64,000 nt of DNA from assembly GCA_964646815.1 (NCBI GenBank), contig CAZYFH010000020.1, forward strand, positions 1 through 64,000, given 5' to 3'. A program made the position numbers and the translations under genes. Below the pieces are notes generated by a model. The model was not told the DNA's origin. It did no database searches and saw only the letters and a list, made by a program, of their open reading frames with translations. The stretch is from CAZYFH01 sp964646815 (GTDB lineage Bacteria > Acidobacteriota > Vicinamibacteria > Vicinamibacterales > UBA8438). Below, in pieces: positions 9,195 through 17,123 of this stretch (positions are counted from its first letter, which is position 1; each line of letters opens with the position of its first letter).

Positions 9195-9743
9195 CTACGC
9201 CCGGATCGTGAACTCGCGTCTGAGCTGCTCGAGATGCCGGGCCACACTGCCGTCGTACACGGTGCCGCCGATCTGCGTCACCAATCCGCCGACCAGCGTC
9301 GGATCGACGCTCGCCTCGATCGTCACCTGGCGGCCGGTGGCGGCAGCCAGTGCATTCCCGATGGCCTGTGTCCGTGCGTCATCGACTGGCGCGGCCGTCG
9401 TGATTCGCGCGCGCAGGATCCCGCGGTGGTCCATGAGGCGCTCCCGAAAGACGTCGAGCAACTCGGTCAGGAGACCGAATCGGTCCCGCTCCCCGAGCAT
9501 CACGATGAGGCGTCGCGCAACCACGGACACCTCGCCGGACGCGTCAAGAATCTCCGAGGCGACGTCACGCTTGCGCGCCGCGGACACCCCGGGGTTGAGC
9601 AACACGCTTCTGAGCATTGAATGATCGTTAAGCAACGTGGCAAAGGCGCTCAGGTCCCGCTCGACACGCTCGGGATCCCCGTCGGCCAGACTCACGTCGA
9701 GCAACGCACGTGCGTACCGCGTTGCTGCCGCCCGATCTGTCAT
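9195..9743 (-). CDS. atpH: F1Fo-ATP synthase delta subunit
   Basis: The 182-residue delta (OSCP) subunit forms the stator link between F1 and the peripheral stalk. The N-terminal helical domain starts with the typical RYARALLDVS; the C-terminal part contains VDPTLVGGLVTQIGG and VYDGSVARHLEQLR. It is the first gene of the F1 cluster. Unlike in most operons, no atpB, atpE or atpF precedes it: the next gene upstream is parB, 165 bp away. The Fo genes must lie elsewhere in the genome. Confidence 0.94.
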   Translation of the reverse strand: MTDRAAATRYARALLDVSLADGDPERVERDLSAFATLLNDHSMLRSVLLNPGVSAARKRDVASEILDASGEVSVVARRLIVMLGERDRFGLLTELLDVFRERLMDHRGILRARITTAAPVDDARTQAIGNALAAATGRQVTIEASVDPTLVGGLVTQIGGTVYDGSVARHLEQLRREFTIRA

Positions 9744-9833
9744 CGTGATTCAGTTGCCCGTTGCATTCGGCCGCGACGCTGGATTCCACCAGCGTGCATA
9801 CGTCAGGTGGGATCGAACCAAGCTAAACAGATA

Positions 9834-9863
9834 TTTATACCATCCGGCCTGAAGGCTCGGCAA
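9834..9863 (-). promoter_or_regulatory. Candidate sigma-70-type promoter for the atpHAGDC cluster
   Basis: In the parB-atpH spacer, reading leftward, TTGCCG (-35-like, 4 of 6 matches) is followed after 18 bases by TATAAA (-10-like, 5 of 6). It lies inside a small AT-rich patch in otherwise GC-rich sequence, about 90 bp before the atpH start. A short hairpin (ACGCTGG/CCAGCGT, 9776-9795) lies between it and the gene. Assignment is by pattern only. Confidence 0.4.
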
Positions 9864-9908
9864 GCGTTCGAACAGCTCGTGGTTAGGGTACCGCGGGCTA
9901 CGCCTGCG

Positions 9909-10757
9909 TCATCTGGTCATCTGTTCGTAGAGGCGCTGGAGTTCGGCTTCAGTGGAGAAAGCGACCTCGATCCGGCCGCGCTTGCCGCGGCGCACGATGC
10001 GGACTCGCGTGCCTAGGGCGATCTTCAGTCGATCCTCAGCGGCGCGGGTGTGCACGTCGCTCGCGTCGGGCGTGGCGGCCGGACGTTTCGGGCCCGCAAC
10101 GCGCTTGACCAGCGCCTCGGTCTCGCGCACCGACAGGTCGTGTACCCGTATTTCCCGCGCGACGTGCCGCTGCGCACCCGCATCGGCGAGTCCCGCGATC
10201 GCTCGCGCATGACCCATTGTCAGTGTGCCGGCGGCGAGTTCGGCGCGAACCTCCGCCGGGAGCCCGAGCAGCCGCTGGTAGTTCGCCACGGTGGCGCGGT
10301 CCCGGCCGACCGAGCGCGCGATCTGCTCCTGGGTCAACCCGAACTCCTCGGCCAGGCGCGCGTATGCCGCTGCCTGCTCGATCGGATTCAAGTTCTCTCG
10401 TTGGATGTTCTCGATCAAGGCCAGCTCGAGGCGCTTGCTGTGCGCGACGTCCCGCACGATCACCGGGACGCGCAACAACCCCGCGTGCTGGGCCGCCCGC
10501 CAGCGCCGCTCGCCCGCGATGATCTCGAACGAACCGTCCTCCTGAGGGGCAACGAGAATAGGCTGAATGATGCCGTGCGCGCGTATCGATTGCGCCAGCT
10601 CTTCCAGATGTGTGTCCTCGATGGCGCGTCGCGGTTGATCCCGATTCGGGCACAGCCGGTCGAGGTCGATCTCCCGGGTGGAGTCCGGCGCCGCTGACGG
10701 CGCGTCGGGAATCAACGCGCGCAGACCACGTCCTAGCGCCGGCCGCTTCGCGGGCAT
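9909..10757 (-). CDS. parB: Chromosome-partitioning protein ParB
   Basis: A 282-residue ParB/Spo0J-family CTP-dependent clamp that loads at parS and organises the origin region. The N-terminal GRGLRALIP tail contacts ParA. The CTP-binding ParB/Srx domain contains PNRDQPRR and the hallmark AGERRWRA (about residues 81-88) and ENIQRENLNPIEQA. A helix-turn-helix follows (GLTQEQIARSVGRDRATVANY), then a short C-terminal dimerisation domain. Its start lies just after the parA stop and the ribosome site overlaps the end of parA. A matching parS is at 11822. Confidence 0.96.
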   Translation of the reverse strand: MPAKRPALGRGLRALIPDAPSAAPDSTREIDLDRLCPNRDQPRRAIEDTHLEELAQSIRAHGIIQPILVAPQEDGSFEIIAGERRWRAAQHAGLLRVPVIVRDVAHSKRLELALIENIQRENLNPIEQAAAYARLAEEFGLTQEQIARSVGRDRATVANYQRLLGLPAEVRAELAAGTLTMGHARAIAGLADAGAQRHVAREIRVHDLSVRETEALVKRVAGPKRPAATPDASDVHTRAAEDRLKIALGTRVRIVRRGKRGRIEVAFSTEAELQRLYEQMTR

Positions 10758-10763
10758 CGTTCG

Positions 10764-11561
10764 CTACCTCACTGCCACCGGTGCGTGGCCCACGGTCATG
10801 AACTCGCGCGCCAGCGTTACGTAGGCCACCGCTCCCTTGCACTTGACGTCGTACAGGATGGCGGGCAGCCCATGGCTCGGTGCTTCGCCCAGACGGACGT
10901 TGCGTGGGATCATCGTCTCGAACACCTTCTCGCGAAAGAACTCGCGAACCTCTCCCGCAACCTGCTGGCCGAGCTTCGTGCGCTGGTCGGCCATCGTCAA
11001 GAGGACGCCGGCGATCTCCAGCCCCGGGTTCAACTGGGCCTGCACGTGCCGCAGCGTCGCCGTCAGCGCCGCCAGCCCCTCGAGCGCGAAGTACTCACAT
11101 GTGAGCGGGATGAGCACCGCGTCAGCGGCCACTAAGGCGTTGAGCGTGAGCAGGCCCAGCGAGGGCGGTGTATCGATGAAGACGTAGTGGAATCGGTCGC
11201 ACGCCTGCGCAAGCAACGGCCGGAGTCGGCTCTCGCGCCGCGCCAGGGAGACGAGCTCAATCTCCGCTCCTGTCAGATCGCGATTGGCGGGCAGGAGCGA
11301 CATCCCGTCGACCTCGGTCGACACGATGAATTCGCCGATGTCGGGAACCTCTTCGGCGGTGAGTGCCTCGTAGATCGTACCGGCTGCGGCGACGCCGCCC
11401 TTGAGGCCGATACCGCTCGTCAGGTTGGCTTGAGGATCCATATCCACGACCAGCACAGTGCGATCCGCCAGGGCCAACGAGGCAGCGAGGTTGATTACGG
11501 TCGTCGTCTTCCCGACGCCGCCCTTCTGGTTTACGACCGCGAAGATCTTATTGGTGCCCAC
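10764..11561 (-). CDS. parA: Chromosome-partitioning ATPase ParA/Soj
   Basis: A 265-residue ParA-type Walker ATPase that works with ParB to segregate the origin and may also touch DnaA activity. The deviant Walker A KGGVGKTT is at about residues 13-20, Walker A' is DMDPQANLTSGIG, and the switch region is FIDTPPSLGLLTLNAL. The start is GTG 11561, which fits the normal ParA N-terminus (KIFAVVNQKGG). Upstream lies an unusually perfect AT-rich inverted repeat, 54 bp away. Confidence 0.96.
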   Translation of the reverse strand: MGTNKIFAVVNQKGGVGKTTTVINLAASLALADRTVLVVDMDPQANLTSGIGLKGGVAAAGTIYEALTAEEVPDIGEFIVSTEVDGMSLLPANRDLTGAEIELVSLARRESRLRPLLAQACDRFHYVFIDTPPSLGLLTLNALVAADAVLIPLTCEYFALEGLAALTATLRHVQAQLNPGLEIAGVLLTMADQRTKLGQQVAGEVREFFREKVFETMIPRNVRLGEAPSHGLPAILYDVKCKGAVAYVTLAREFMTVGHAPVAVR

Positions 11562-11614
11562 AGTATCGATTCAGCGAGTGCGCCAGGAGCCACCGGTGAC
11601 GCCCACATTTATAG

Positions 11615-11647
11615 GTCTAACAACATATATAATATATGTTGTTAGAC
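11615..11647. repeat. Perfect 15-bp inverted repeat upstream of parA
   Basis: The arms GTCTAACAACATATA and TATATGTTGTTAGAC are exact reverse complements around a 3-base centre (TAA). The whole element is strongly AT-rich against a GC-rich background and is followed by further TATAAATAT-like sequence. It ends 54 bp before the parA start codon. Such symmetry suggests a dimeric regulator site or a promoter/operator for parAB; a hairpin is also possible. Confidence 0.8.
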
Positions 11648-11821
11648 ATATAAATATCTTGTGCACATATCGTATCCCGGCATCCATTCGTGGTCAAGAG
11701 AATCGGGCCAAGAGGTGGCATTCTCTCACGCGGACGAGTCTCTGAATCAGTCGCTAGCGACGTTATGGCCTCGCCCCCAGTAACCCAACGTGATTCGATA
11801 TGATACCGGCAGTCTGATGCA

Positions 11822-11837
11822 TGTTCCACGTGGAACG
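11822..11837. promoter_or_regulatory. parS centromere-like site
   Basis: TGTTCCACGTGGAACG contains the 14-bp perfect palindrome GTTCCACGTGGAAC, matching the widespread parS core recognised by ParB (family consensus TGTTNCACGTGNAACA). It lies 261 bp upstream of parA and about 8 kb from dnaA, as expected for an origin-proximal parS. Confidence 0.93.
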
Positions 11838-12017
11838 TCCTCTCAGCCTGTGCCTCCAATTCGTCAATTCCTGCCTTAGGTGAGGGCGCGTCGTTCGCGC
11901 GACAACTGAAGCCCCTGAATGCAGCCACGTGGCCCGTTGCCGCGGCAATCAACCTGACGGAACGCTACTTCCGGGTTAACGACAAACGAGAAAGGTAGCT
12001 AACCTTCGAAGTCGGCA

Positions 12018-12115
12018 CTAGCAGCCCGTGGTAAAAGTCCCGCGTTCCACCGAGACGACGCCAAATGAACGCCGCTCACGGCCCTTGGAAGGCGCGAGAA
12101 GGGAGAACGGCAACT
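12018..12115. repeat. Dispersed palindromic repeat, copy A (one clear end)
   Basis: Starting at CTAGCAGCCCGTGGTAAAAG, about 40 bases closely match the left end of the copy at 39049 (TTAGCAGCCCGCGGTGAACG), and a GCGCGARRAGGGAGAACG block further in is also shared. The inverted partner end expected near 12160 is too eroded to define. It lies in the rsmG-parA spacer. Confidence 0.6.
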
Positions 12116-12479
12116 CGTCAGGGCCAACGACATGACCCTGGTGTCATGGACAACACCTCTAACAAGCGGATACGCTGGCCTGTCGCGCTGGTCCCACCCT
12201 TGCGGCCGCATGATGCGGTCCCGCTATATTCGACTGCCGCTCCATCCTGAAATGGACTGCGGTGGACGACTACTCGGCCGGCTCAATACTACGAGTAATA
12301 TAGGCTCGCGTTCCCATCGGGTGCTCGCATGGGAAGCTTGGCCCAGGTCACGATCCTCACCTCACAGTCGACAGCAGCGACAGAGGTGTGGACTCTCGAG
12401 CCGTACGCTTGATTCCAGCTTCTTCCGTCTACGTTGTATGATCACGTAAGCTCTGCTCATATATTCGTCTTTTCTTCGT

Positions 12480-13154
12480 CTATATGCGAAGCTTCCGAAG
12501 AACGACGAGTCGGCTCCGGAGCGACTCGACCAGTGGCACCGTCGCTTCCCAGACCAGGGGCGGCTGGAGATCTTTCGGGACATCGATGCCACTCCCGCCG
12601 CGGAACAGCAACATCGCCCCTCCCGGCGCAACGAACGCCTGAAGCCCTCGGAGCACGCGGGCCTCCAGGCGCACAGCGCGCAGCGTCAGCACATCGTGGG
12701 CCTCGTGAAGCTCCGGCCTCGCCAGCAGTCGCTCATACCGATGGGTCTCGACCTCCGTACGATCGAGTTCGAGCTGGCGGACGGCTTCCCGAAGAAACGC
12801 CGCCTTACGGGTTTTCGCTTCCACCATACGGAGCGCCACGTCTGGCACAGCGAGCTTCAACGGGATCGCCGGCGAGCCCCCGCCGGACCCGATGTCAACC
12901 AGTGTGGCGGTCGCCGGCAGCTGCGACCGGGCGGCCAGCGGCTCGATGATGAGCCTGTCCAGCCCCGCGTCGTCTAGGTCGAGCCCGGTGAGATTCATGC
13001 GGGCGTTCCATCGTCCGAGCAGCTCGACGTATGCGCCGAGCCGCCTCGCGACCGCCTCGGTCAGTGGCACACGCGCGCGCTCCGCCCGCCGCAGCAGCCT
13101 CCGCGTCAGGTTGCGCCGCCTCCGTAGCGGCGCCGTTCTAGCGACCACGCTCAT
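12480..13154 (-). CDS. rsmG: 16S rRNA (guanine-N7-)-methyltransferase RsmG
   Basis: A 224-residue SAM-dependent methyltransferase that makes m7G at position 527 (E. coli numbering) of 16S rRNA. The SAM-binding loop reads VDIGSGGGSPAIPL (about residues 86-99), with VEAKTRKAAFLREAV just after, both typical of RsmG/GidB. Its start overlaps the end of mnmG by 17 bases, the classic mnmG-rsmG pairing next to parAB. The N-terminus is Arg-rich; the exact start is not certain. Confidence 0.93.
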   Translation of the reverse strand: MSVVARTAPLRRRRNLTRRLLRRAERARVPLTEAVARRLGAYVELLGRWNARMNLTGLDLDDAGLDRLIIEPLAARSQLPATATLVDIGSGGGSPAIPLKLAVPDVALRMVEAKTRKAAFLREAVRQLELDRTEVETHRYERLLARPELHEAHDVLTLRAVRLEARVLRGLQAFVAPGGAMLLFRGGSGIDVPKDLQPPLVWEATVPLVESLRSRLVVLRKLRI

Positions 13155-15036
13155 CTGTCGCCCCGTCCCGTCCGACCCCGTCCGTGCGCATCCGCGCTCT
13201 CGACATTCGGCTCACGTAGGCCCCGATCACGGCGACCGCTGCCGGCGTGACGCCCGGCACGCGCTGCGCCTGGCCTAGCGTTTCCGGTCGGACCTCCGTG
13301 AGGCGCTGGACCACCTCGCGCGAGAGCCCGGGGACCGTGCCGTAAGGCAGCTCGTGTGGGATTCGACGCCCCTCGTCACGTCGGGCGCGTTCCACCACTT
13401 TCGCCTGCCGCTCGATATAGCCCGCGTATCGGAATTCGGTCTCCACGCTCCCCACATCGACGTGTTCCTGACCCCGTGCGACACACAGGCTGATCTCGCC
13501 GGCTGATACGAATTCGGCCAACCTCGTCTCCGGCCGCCGCAGCGCGCGTGACGCGCGTGCCCGGGTGCCATCGCCAAGCGTGATGGTGGTCCGTCTGACG
13601 CGTCGAATGTTGCGCTCAAAGCGCACGCGCCGGGCCTCGAACCGCTCCCATCGTCTCTCGCTCACGAGGCCAAGATCGCGACCGCGCGGCGTCAACCGCA
13701 GGTCTGCGTTGTCGATCCGGAGCAATAAGCGATGCTCGGCGCGTGAGGTGAACATACGGTACGGCTCAAGACACCCGGTCGTCGTCAGGTCGTCGGCGAG
13801 AATGCCAATGTAGGCTTCGTCGCGCGTTAACACGAAGGGATCTGCGTGTCGCACTCGCCGCGCCGCGTTGATGCCGGCAAGCAGACCCTGCGCGGCGGCT
13901 TCTTCGTAGCCAGATGTGCCGTTGATCTGACCCGCGAGGAACAGGCCGTCGAGCCGCCTGGTTTCCAACGATCGCCTGAGCTCCGTCGGTTGGATGAAGT
14001 CATACTCGATCGCGTAACCGGGTCTGAGCAACACGGCATCCTCGAGCCCGGGCAGCGCATGCACGAGCGCACTTTGCACGTCCGACGGCAGGCTCATCGA
14101 GTACCCGTTGACGTAGATCTCGTCGACGTCGAGGCCTTCGGGCTCAAGGAAGACGTGGTGCCGCTCCCGGTCGGGGAAGCGCATGATCTTGTCTTCCAGT
14201 GAGGGACAGTACCGGGGCCCGATACCGCGGATCTGGCCGTTGTACAGCGGCGACCGATCGATGTTGGCCTGCACCAGTTCCCGCACGCGATCGTTTGTGT
14301 GCAGCAGGTGGCAAGCGACGGAGGGACGAGTGATTCCATCGGTTAGGAACGAGAACGGGACCGGCGGGTGATCTCCTAGCGCTTCCTCGAAACGCGAGAA
14401 GTCGAGGCTCCGGCGGTCGAGACGAGGCGGCGTACCGGTCTTCAAGCGCCCCCACGCGAACCCGTGCGCTTTGAGCGAGCTGGCCAGCGCCTGCGACGGC
14501 GGCTCCCCCGCACGCCCGGCCGGCCATCGGTCTTGTCCCACGTGAATCACGCCATTGAGAAACGTCCCGGTCGTCACGACGAGCGCCTCGCATGACATCC
14601 GGTCGCTACCGCCACCCTCGGACTCTAGCTCGACCCCGATCACACGGGTGCCTTCGACGACGACCTTGCCGACGCGTCCGAGAACCCAGTGGATACCTGG
14701 TTGGCGGCAGAGCGTGTCCTTCATCCACGCGCCATAGCGGTGCTTGTCGGCCTGGGCCCGCGGTGACCAGACCGCCGGTCCACGGCCGCGATTGAGCAGC
14801 TTGAACTGGATACCCGTTGCGTCGATCGCGCGTGCCATCAGTCCGCCGAGCGCGTCGATCTCCCGAACCAGGTGCCCTTTCGCTGTGCCCCCGACGGCCG
14901 GATTGCATGGCATCAACGCGACGGTCGCCTCCGACAGTGTGCACAGGCCGACCGAGCAGCCCATTCGCGCGGCGGCGTGGGCCGCTTCACAGCCGGCATG
15001 CCCCGCCCCGACGACGATGACGTCGTAGTGGATCAC
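13138..15036 (-). CDS. mnmG: tRNA uridine-34 5-carboxymethylaminomethyl synthase, FAD subunit MnmG
   Basis: A 632-residue FAD-dependent protein that, with MnmE, builds the cmnm5U modification at wobble U34. The FAD-binding GAGHAGCEAAHAAAR lies at residues 10-24. The family signatures NPAVGGTAKGHLVREIDALGG and GQINGTSGYEEAAAQG are present, and length is standard. It starts at GTG 15036, 97 bp after mnmE, and overlaps rsmG at its end. Confidence 0.97.
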   Translation of the reverse strand: MIHYDVIVVGAGHAGCEAAHAAARMGCSVGLCTLSEATVALMPCNPAVGGTAKGHLVREIDALGGLMARAIDATGIQFKLLNRGRGPAVWSPRAQADKHRYGAWMKDTLCRQPGIHWVLGRVGKVVVEGTRVIGVELESEGGGSDRMSCEALVVTTGTFLNGVIHVGQDRWPAGRAGEPPSQALASSLKAHGFAWGRLKTGTPPRLDRRSLDFSRFEEALGDHPPVPFSFLTDGITRPSVACHLLHTNDRVRELVQANIDRSPLYNGQIRGIGPRYCPSLEDKIMRFPDRERHHVFLEPEGLDVDEIYVNGYSMSLPSDVQSALVHALPGLEDAVLLRPGYAIEYDFIQPTELRRSLETRRLDGLFLAGQINGTSGYEEAAAQGLLAGINAARRVRHADPFVLTRDEAYIGILADDLTTTGCLEPYRMFTSRAEHRLLLRIDNADLRLTPRGRDLGLVSERRWERFEARRVRFERNIRRVRRTTITLGDGTRARASRALRRPETRLAEFVSAGEISLCVARGQEHVDVGSVETEFRYAGYIERQAKVVERARRDEGRRIPHELPYGTVPGLSREVVQRLTEVRPETLGQAQRVPGVTPAAVAVIGAYVSRMSRARMRTDGVGRDGATDERGR

Positions 15037-15133
15037 CTTTGTCCAATCGCTCCGGGTTCAGGGTCTCTGGTGCGGCGTTCTGGTTCGTTCCGCGAACCTT
15101 GCACTGGGAACCTCCAACCTTGAACCGCGAGTG

Positions 15134-16507
15134 TCATTTTCCGATACAAAACCGCTCGAAGATCCGCTCAAGAACTGCATCCGGGGTTCGGCGACCGGAG
15201 ATTTCCTCCAGAGCCCGCCTCGCGTCCTGGAGGTCGGCGACCAGCAACTCTTCGGTAGCGGCCGCTTCGGCCGCGCCGGCCGCACGCCCCAGGGCCGCGG
15301 TCGCCGCCCCGAGCAACTCGATGTGCCGCACGTTGGAGATGGACGGCGGGTCACGCAGCTGCTCGCCATTCCATAACGCGCGCGCTAGCGCGGTACGTAT
15401 CCGCGACGCGGCGTCTGCGTCCAGGAGCGACACGTTCACGACGGCTTGTACGTCGCCGAGCGCGTCGACATCGCCAGGCATCCAGCATGCGGGCTGGTCG
15501 ATCTTGTTGACGACCACCAGACGCAGCGTGCCGGCCGTGTCGGCCAGCAACCGGCGGTCTTCGGGTCCGAGCGGACCCGACCGATCGAGAACCACGACGG
15601 CCACGTGGGCCACCCGGAGCGCCCCGCGTGCGCGACTGACGCCCTCTGCTTCGACGACGTCCCTCGTGGCTCGCAGCCCGGCCGTATCGACGACCGTCAC
15701 CGGGACACCGTCGAGGTCGACCGTGTCGGTTAATAGATCTCGCGTCGTGCCCGGAACGTCGGTGACGATCGCCCGCGGCGCGCCGAGCAGCCGGTTGAAC
15801 AGCGTCGACTTCCCCACGTTCGGTCGCCCGAGGATGACCACCTGACACCCCTCGCGCACCAGCCGCCCTTGTTGTGCGGTGGCCAGCAGCCGCGTGATGC
15901 GGTTCGCGAGGCCACGCGTCTCGGTGGCGACCGTGCTTTGCTCGACGAAGTGATAGCCCTCGTCGGGAAAGTCGAGCGACGCTTCGAGCCGAGCAATCAG
16001 GTCGAACAGCGCGCGATCGATATCGGCGACCAGCGTCGTTACGGTGCCCTCGAGTTGATCGAATGCGACGCGCGCCTGGAGTGGCGTCACCGCCTCGACC
16101 AGGTCGCCGACTGCTTCCGCTTGGATAAGATCGATCCGGCCGTTCAGAAAGGCGCGGAAGGTGACCGCGCCGGGCTCCGCCAGCCTGGCGCCGGCATCAC
16201 GCGCGGTCTTGACAATCTCGCGCAGCAGCACCGGGCTGCCGTGTCCGCTAATCTCTACGACGTCTTCACCGGTGTACGATCCTGGTCGTGGGAAATACGT
16301 CGCTAGCACGCGGTCGACGGCGCGTCCGTCCGACCGGGGATCGATGACGTTTCGGAGGGTCGCGTGCCGCGGCTCCAGCGGTGCGTCGCCGCGCAGCACC
16401 GAGCCGGCGATTGGTACTGCCCGCGGCCCGCTCACGCGCACGATGCCGATTCCCCCCGCACCCGGCGGCGTGGCGATGGCTACGATGGTGTCGTCGGTCG
16501 CGAACAC
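15134..16507 (-). CDS. mnmE: tRNA modification GTPase MnmE
   Basis: The GTPase partner of MnmG (about 457 residues). The N-terminal folate-binding domain starts TDDTIVAIATPPGAGGIGIV. The embedded G domain has G1 GRPNVGKS at about 227-234, DVPGTTRD (G2), DTAGLRAT (G3) and NKID (G4). The C-terminal CIGK motif with its conserved Cys is intact. A TTG start at 16519 is possible, but the GTG at 16507 gives the family-typical VFATDD beginning. Confidence 0.95.
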   Translation of the reverse strand: MFATDDTIVAIATPPGAGGIGIVRVSGPRAVPIAGSVLRGDAPLEPRHATLRNVIDPRSDGRAVDRVLATYFPRPGSYTGEDVVEISGHGSPVLLREIVKTARDAGARLAEPGAVTFRAFLNGRIDLIQAEAVGDLVEAVTPLQARVAFDQLEGTVTTLVADIDRALFDLIARLEASLDFPDEGYHFVEQSTVATETRGLANRITRLLATAQQGRLVREGCQVVILGRPNVGKSTLFNRLLGAPRAIVTDVPGTTRDLLTDTVDLDGVPVTVVDTAGLRATRDVVEAEGVSRARGALRVAHVAVVVLDRSGPLGPEDRRLLADTAGTLRLVVVNKIDQPACWMPGDVDALGDVQAVVNVSLLDADAASRIRTALARALWNGEQLRDPPSISNVRHIELLGAATAALGRAAGAAEAAATEELLVADLQDARRALEEISGRRTPDAVLERIFERFCIGK

Positions 16508-16639
16508 GGCGGGCTCCAATCGAGCAGACAGCTCAGCGCTCAGGACGCCGAGCTTCGCGCGTACCCGGTGACGTCTGTGTGTCTGGTAGAGGCGCTCCCA
16601 GCCTTGAGCCCTACGCGAAAGAACGTCGAGATACCTGCG

Positions 16640-17092
16640 TTAGTCCGACACCGTAATGACGACCGTCTTCGTGAACGCGTCACCGATACTCTCTGACGTC
16701 GCGGTGGGGTCCTCGGCAATCGCCAGGTGCACGATCCGGCGGGCGTAGGGGTTCAGCGGTCCGATCTCCTGCGGCTGTCCGGTTTCCTTCGCGCGCTCGG
16801 CTAACACCTTCGCGGTCTCACGGAGCTCCGCATCCTTGGTCTTCCGGTAGTCGAGGCAATCGACCACGATGTGCCGGCCCGGGTGCTCGCGACGGAACGC
16901 GGCGCTGACGACGTGCTGCAACGCGTCGAGCGCCGCCGCCTTCCGCTGGAGGAACAGGTCGCAGCCGTCGCCGGCCACGGTGATCCGCGTGCCGTCCTCG
17001 ACCGACTCGACCGCGACCTCGAGCGTCAACCCCATTGCGGTACCCACGTCGCGAACGAAGTCCGTCATCCGCGTGTTCAGATCATCTGCCAC
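16640..17092 (-). CDS. jag: Jag/KhpB-like RNA-binding protein (KH and R3H domains)
   Basis: A 150-residue protein next to yidC, as is usual for Jag/KhpB. The first half is KH-like (residues about 20-80), though its GxxG loop is poor. The R3H domain occupies about 90-148, with the R...H pair in NPYARRIVHLAI. It lacks the separate N-terminal Jag_N domain of many homologues. Expected to bind RNA; in other bacteria it affects cell-envelope functions. It lies 31 bp after yidC in the same direction. Confidence 0.88.
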   Translation of the reverse strand: MADDLNTRMTDFVRDVGTAMGLTLEVAVESVEDGTRITVAGDGCDLFLQRKAAALDALQHVVSAAFRREHPGRHIVVDCLDYRKTKDAELRETAKVLAERAKETGQPQEIGPLNPYARRIVHLAIAEDPTATSESIGDAFTKTVVITVSD

Positions 17093-17123
17093 TGGACTGG
17101 TCCTCGCTGCGCGGATGTCGGTC

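Larger units (their letters stand above)
11562..12479. other. Long gene-free spacer between rsmG and parA
   Basis: About 0.9 kb without a convincing gene. It holds the AT-rich inverted repeat (11615-11647), parS (11822-11837) and one end of a dispersed palindromic repeat (near 12018). Short open frames occur on both strands, but none shows family similarity or a credible ribosome site. The 12300-12480 part shows nothing I can name. Confidence 0.7.

Noticed and set aside
11617..11952. Minus-strand ORF of 111 codons upstream of parA
   Set aside because: It simply reads through parS (giving FHVEH) and the inverted repeat; no family match or ribosome site.
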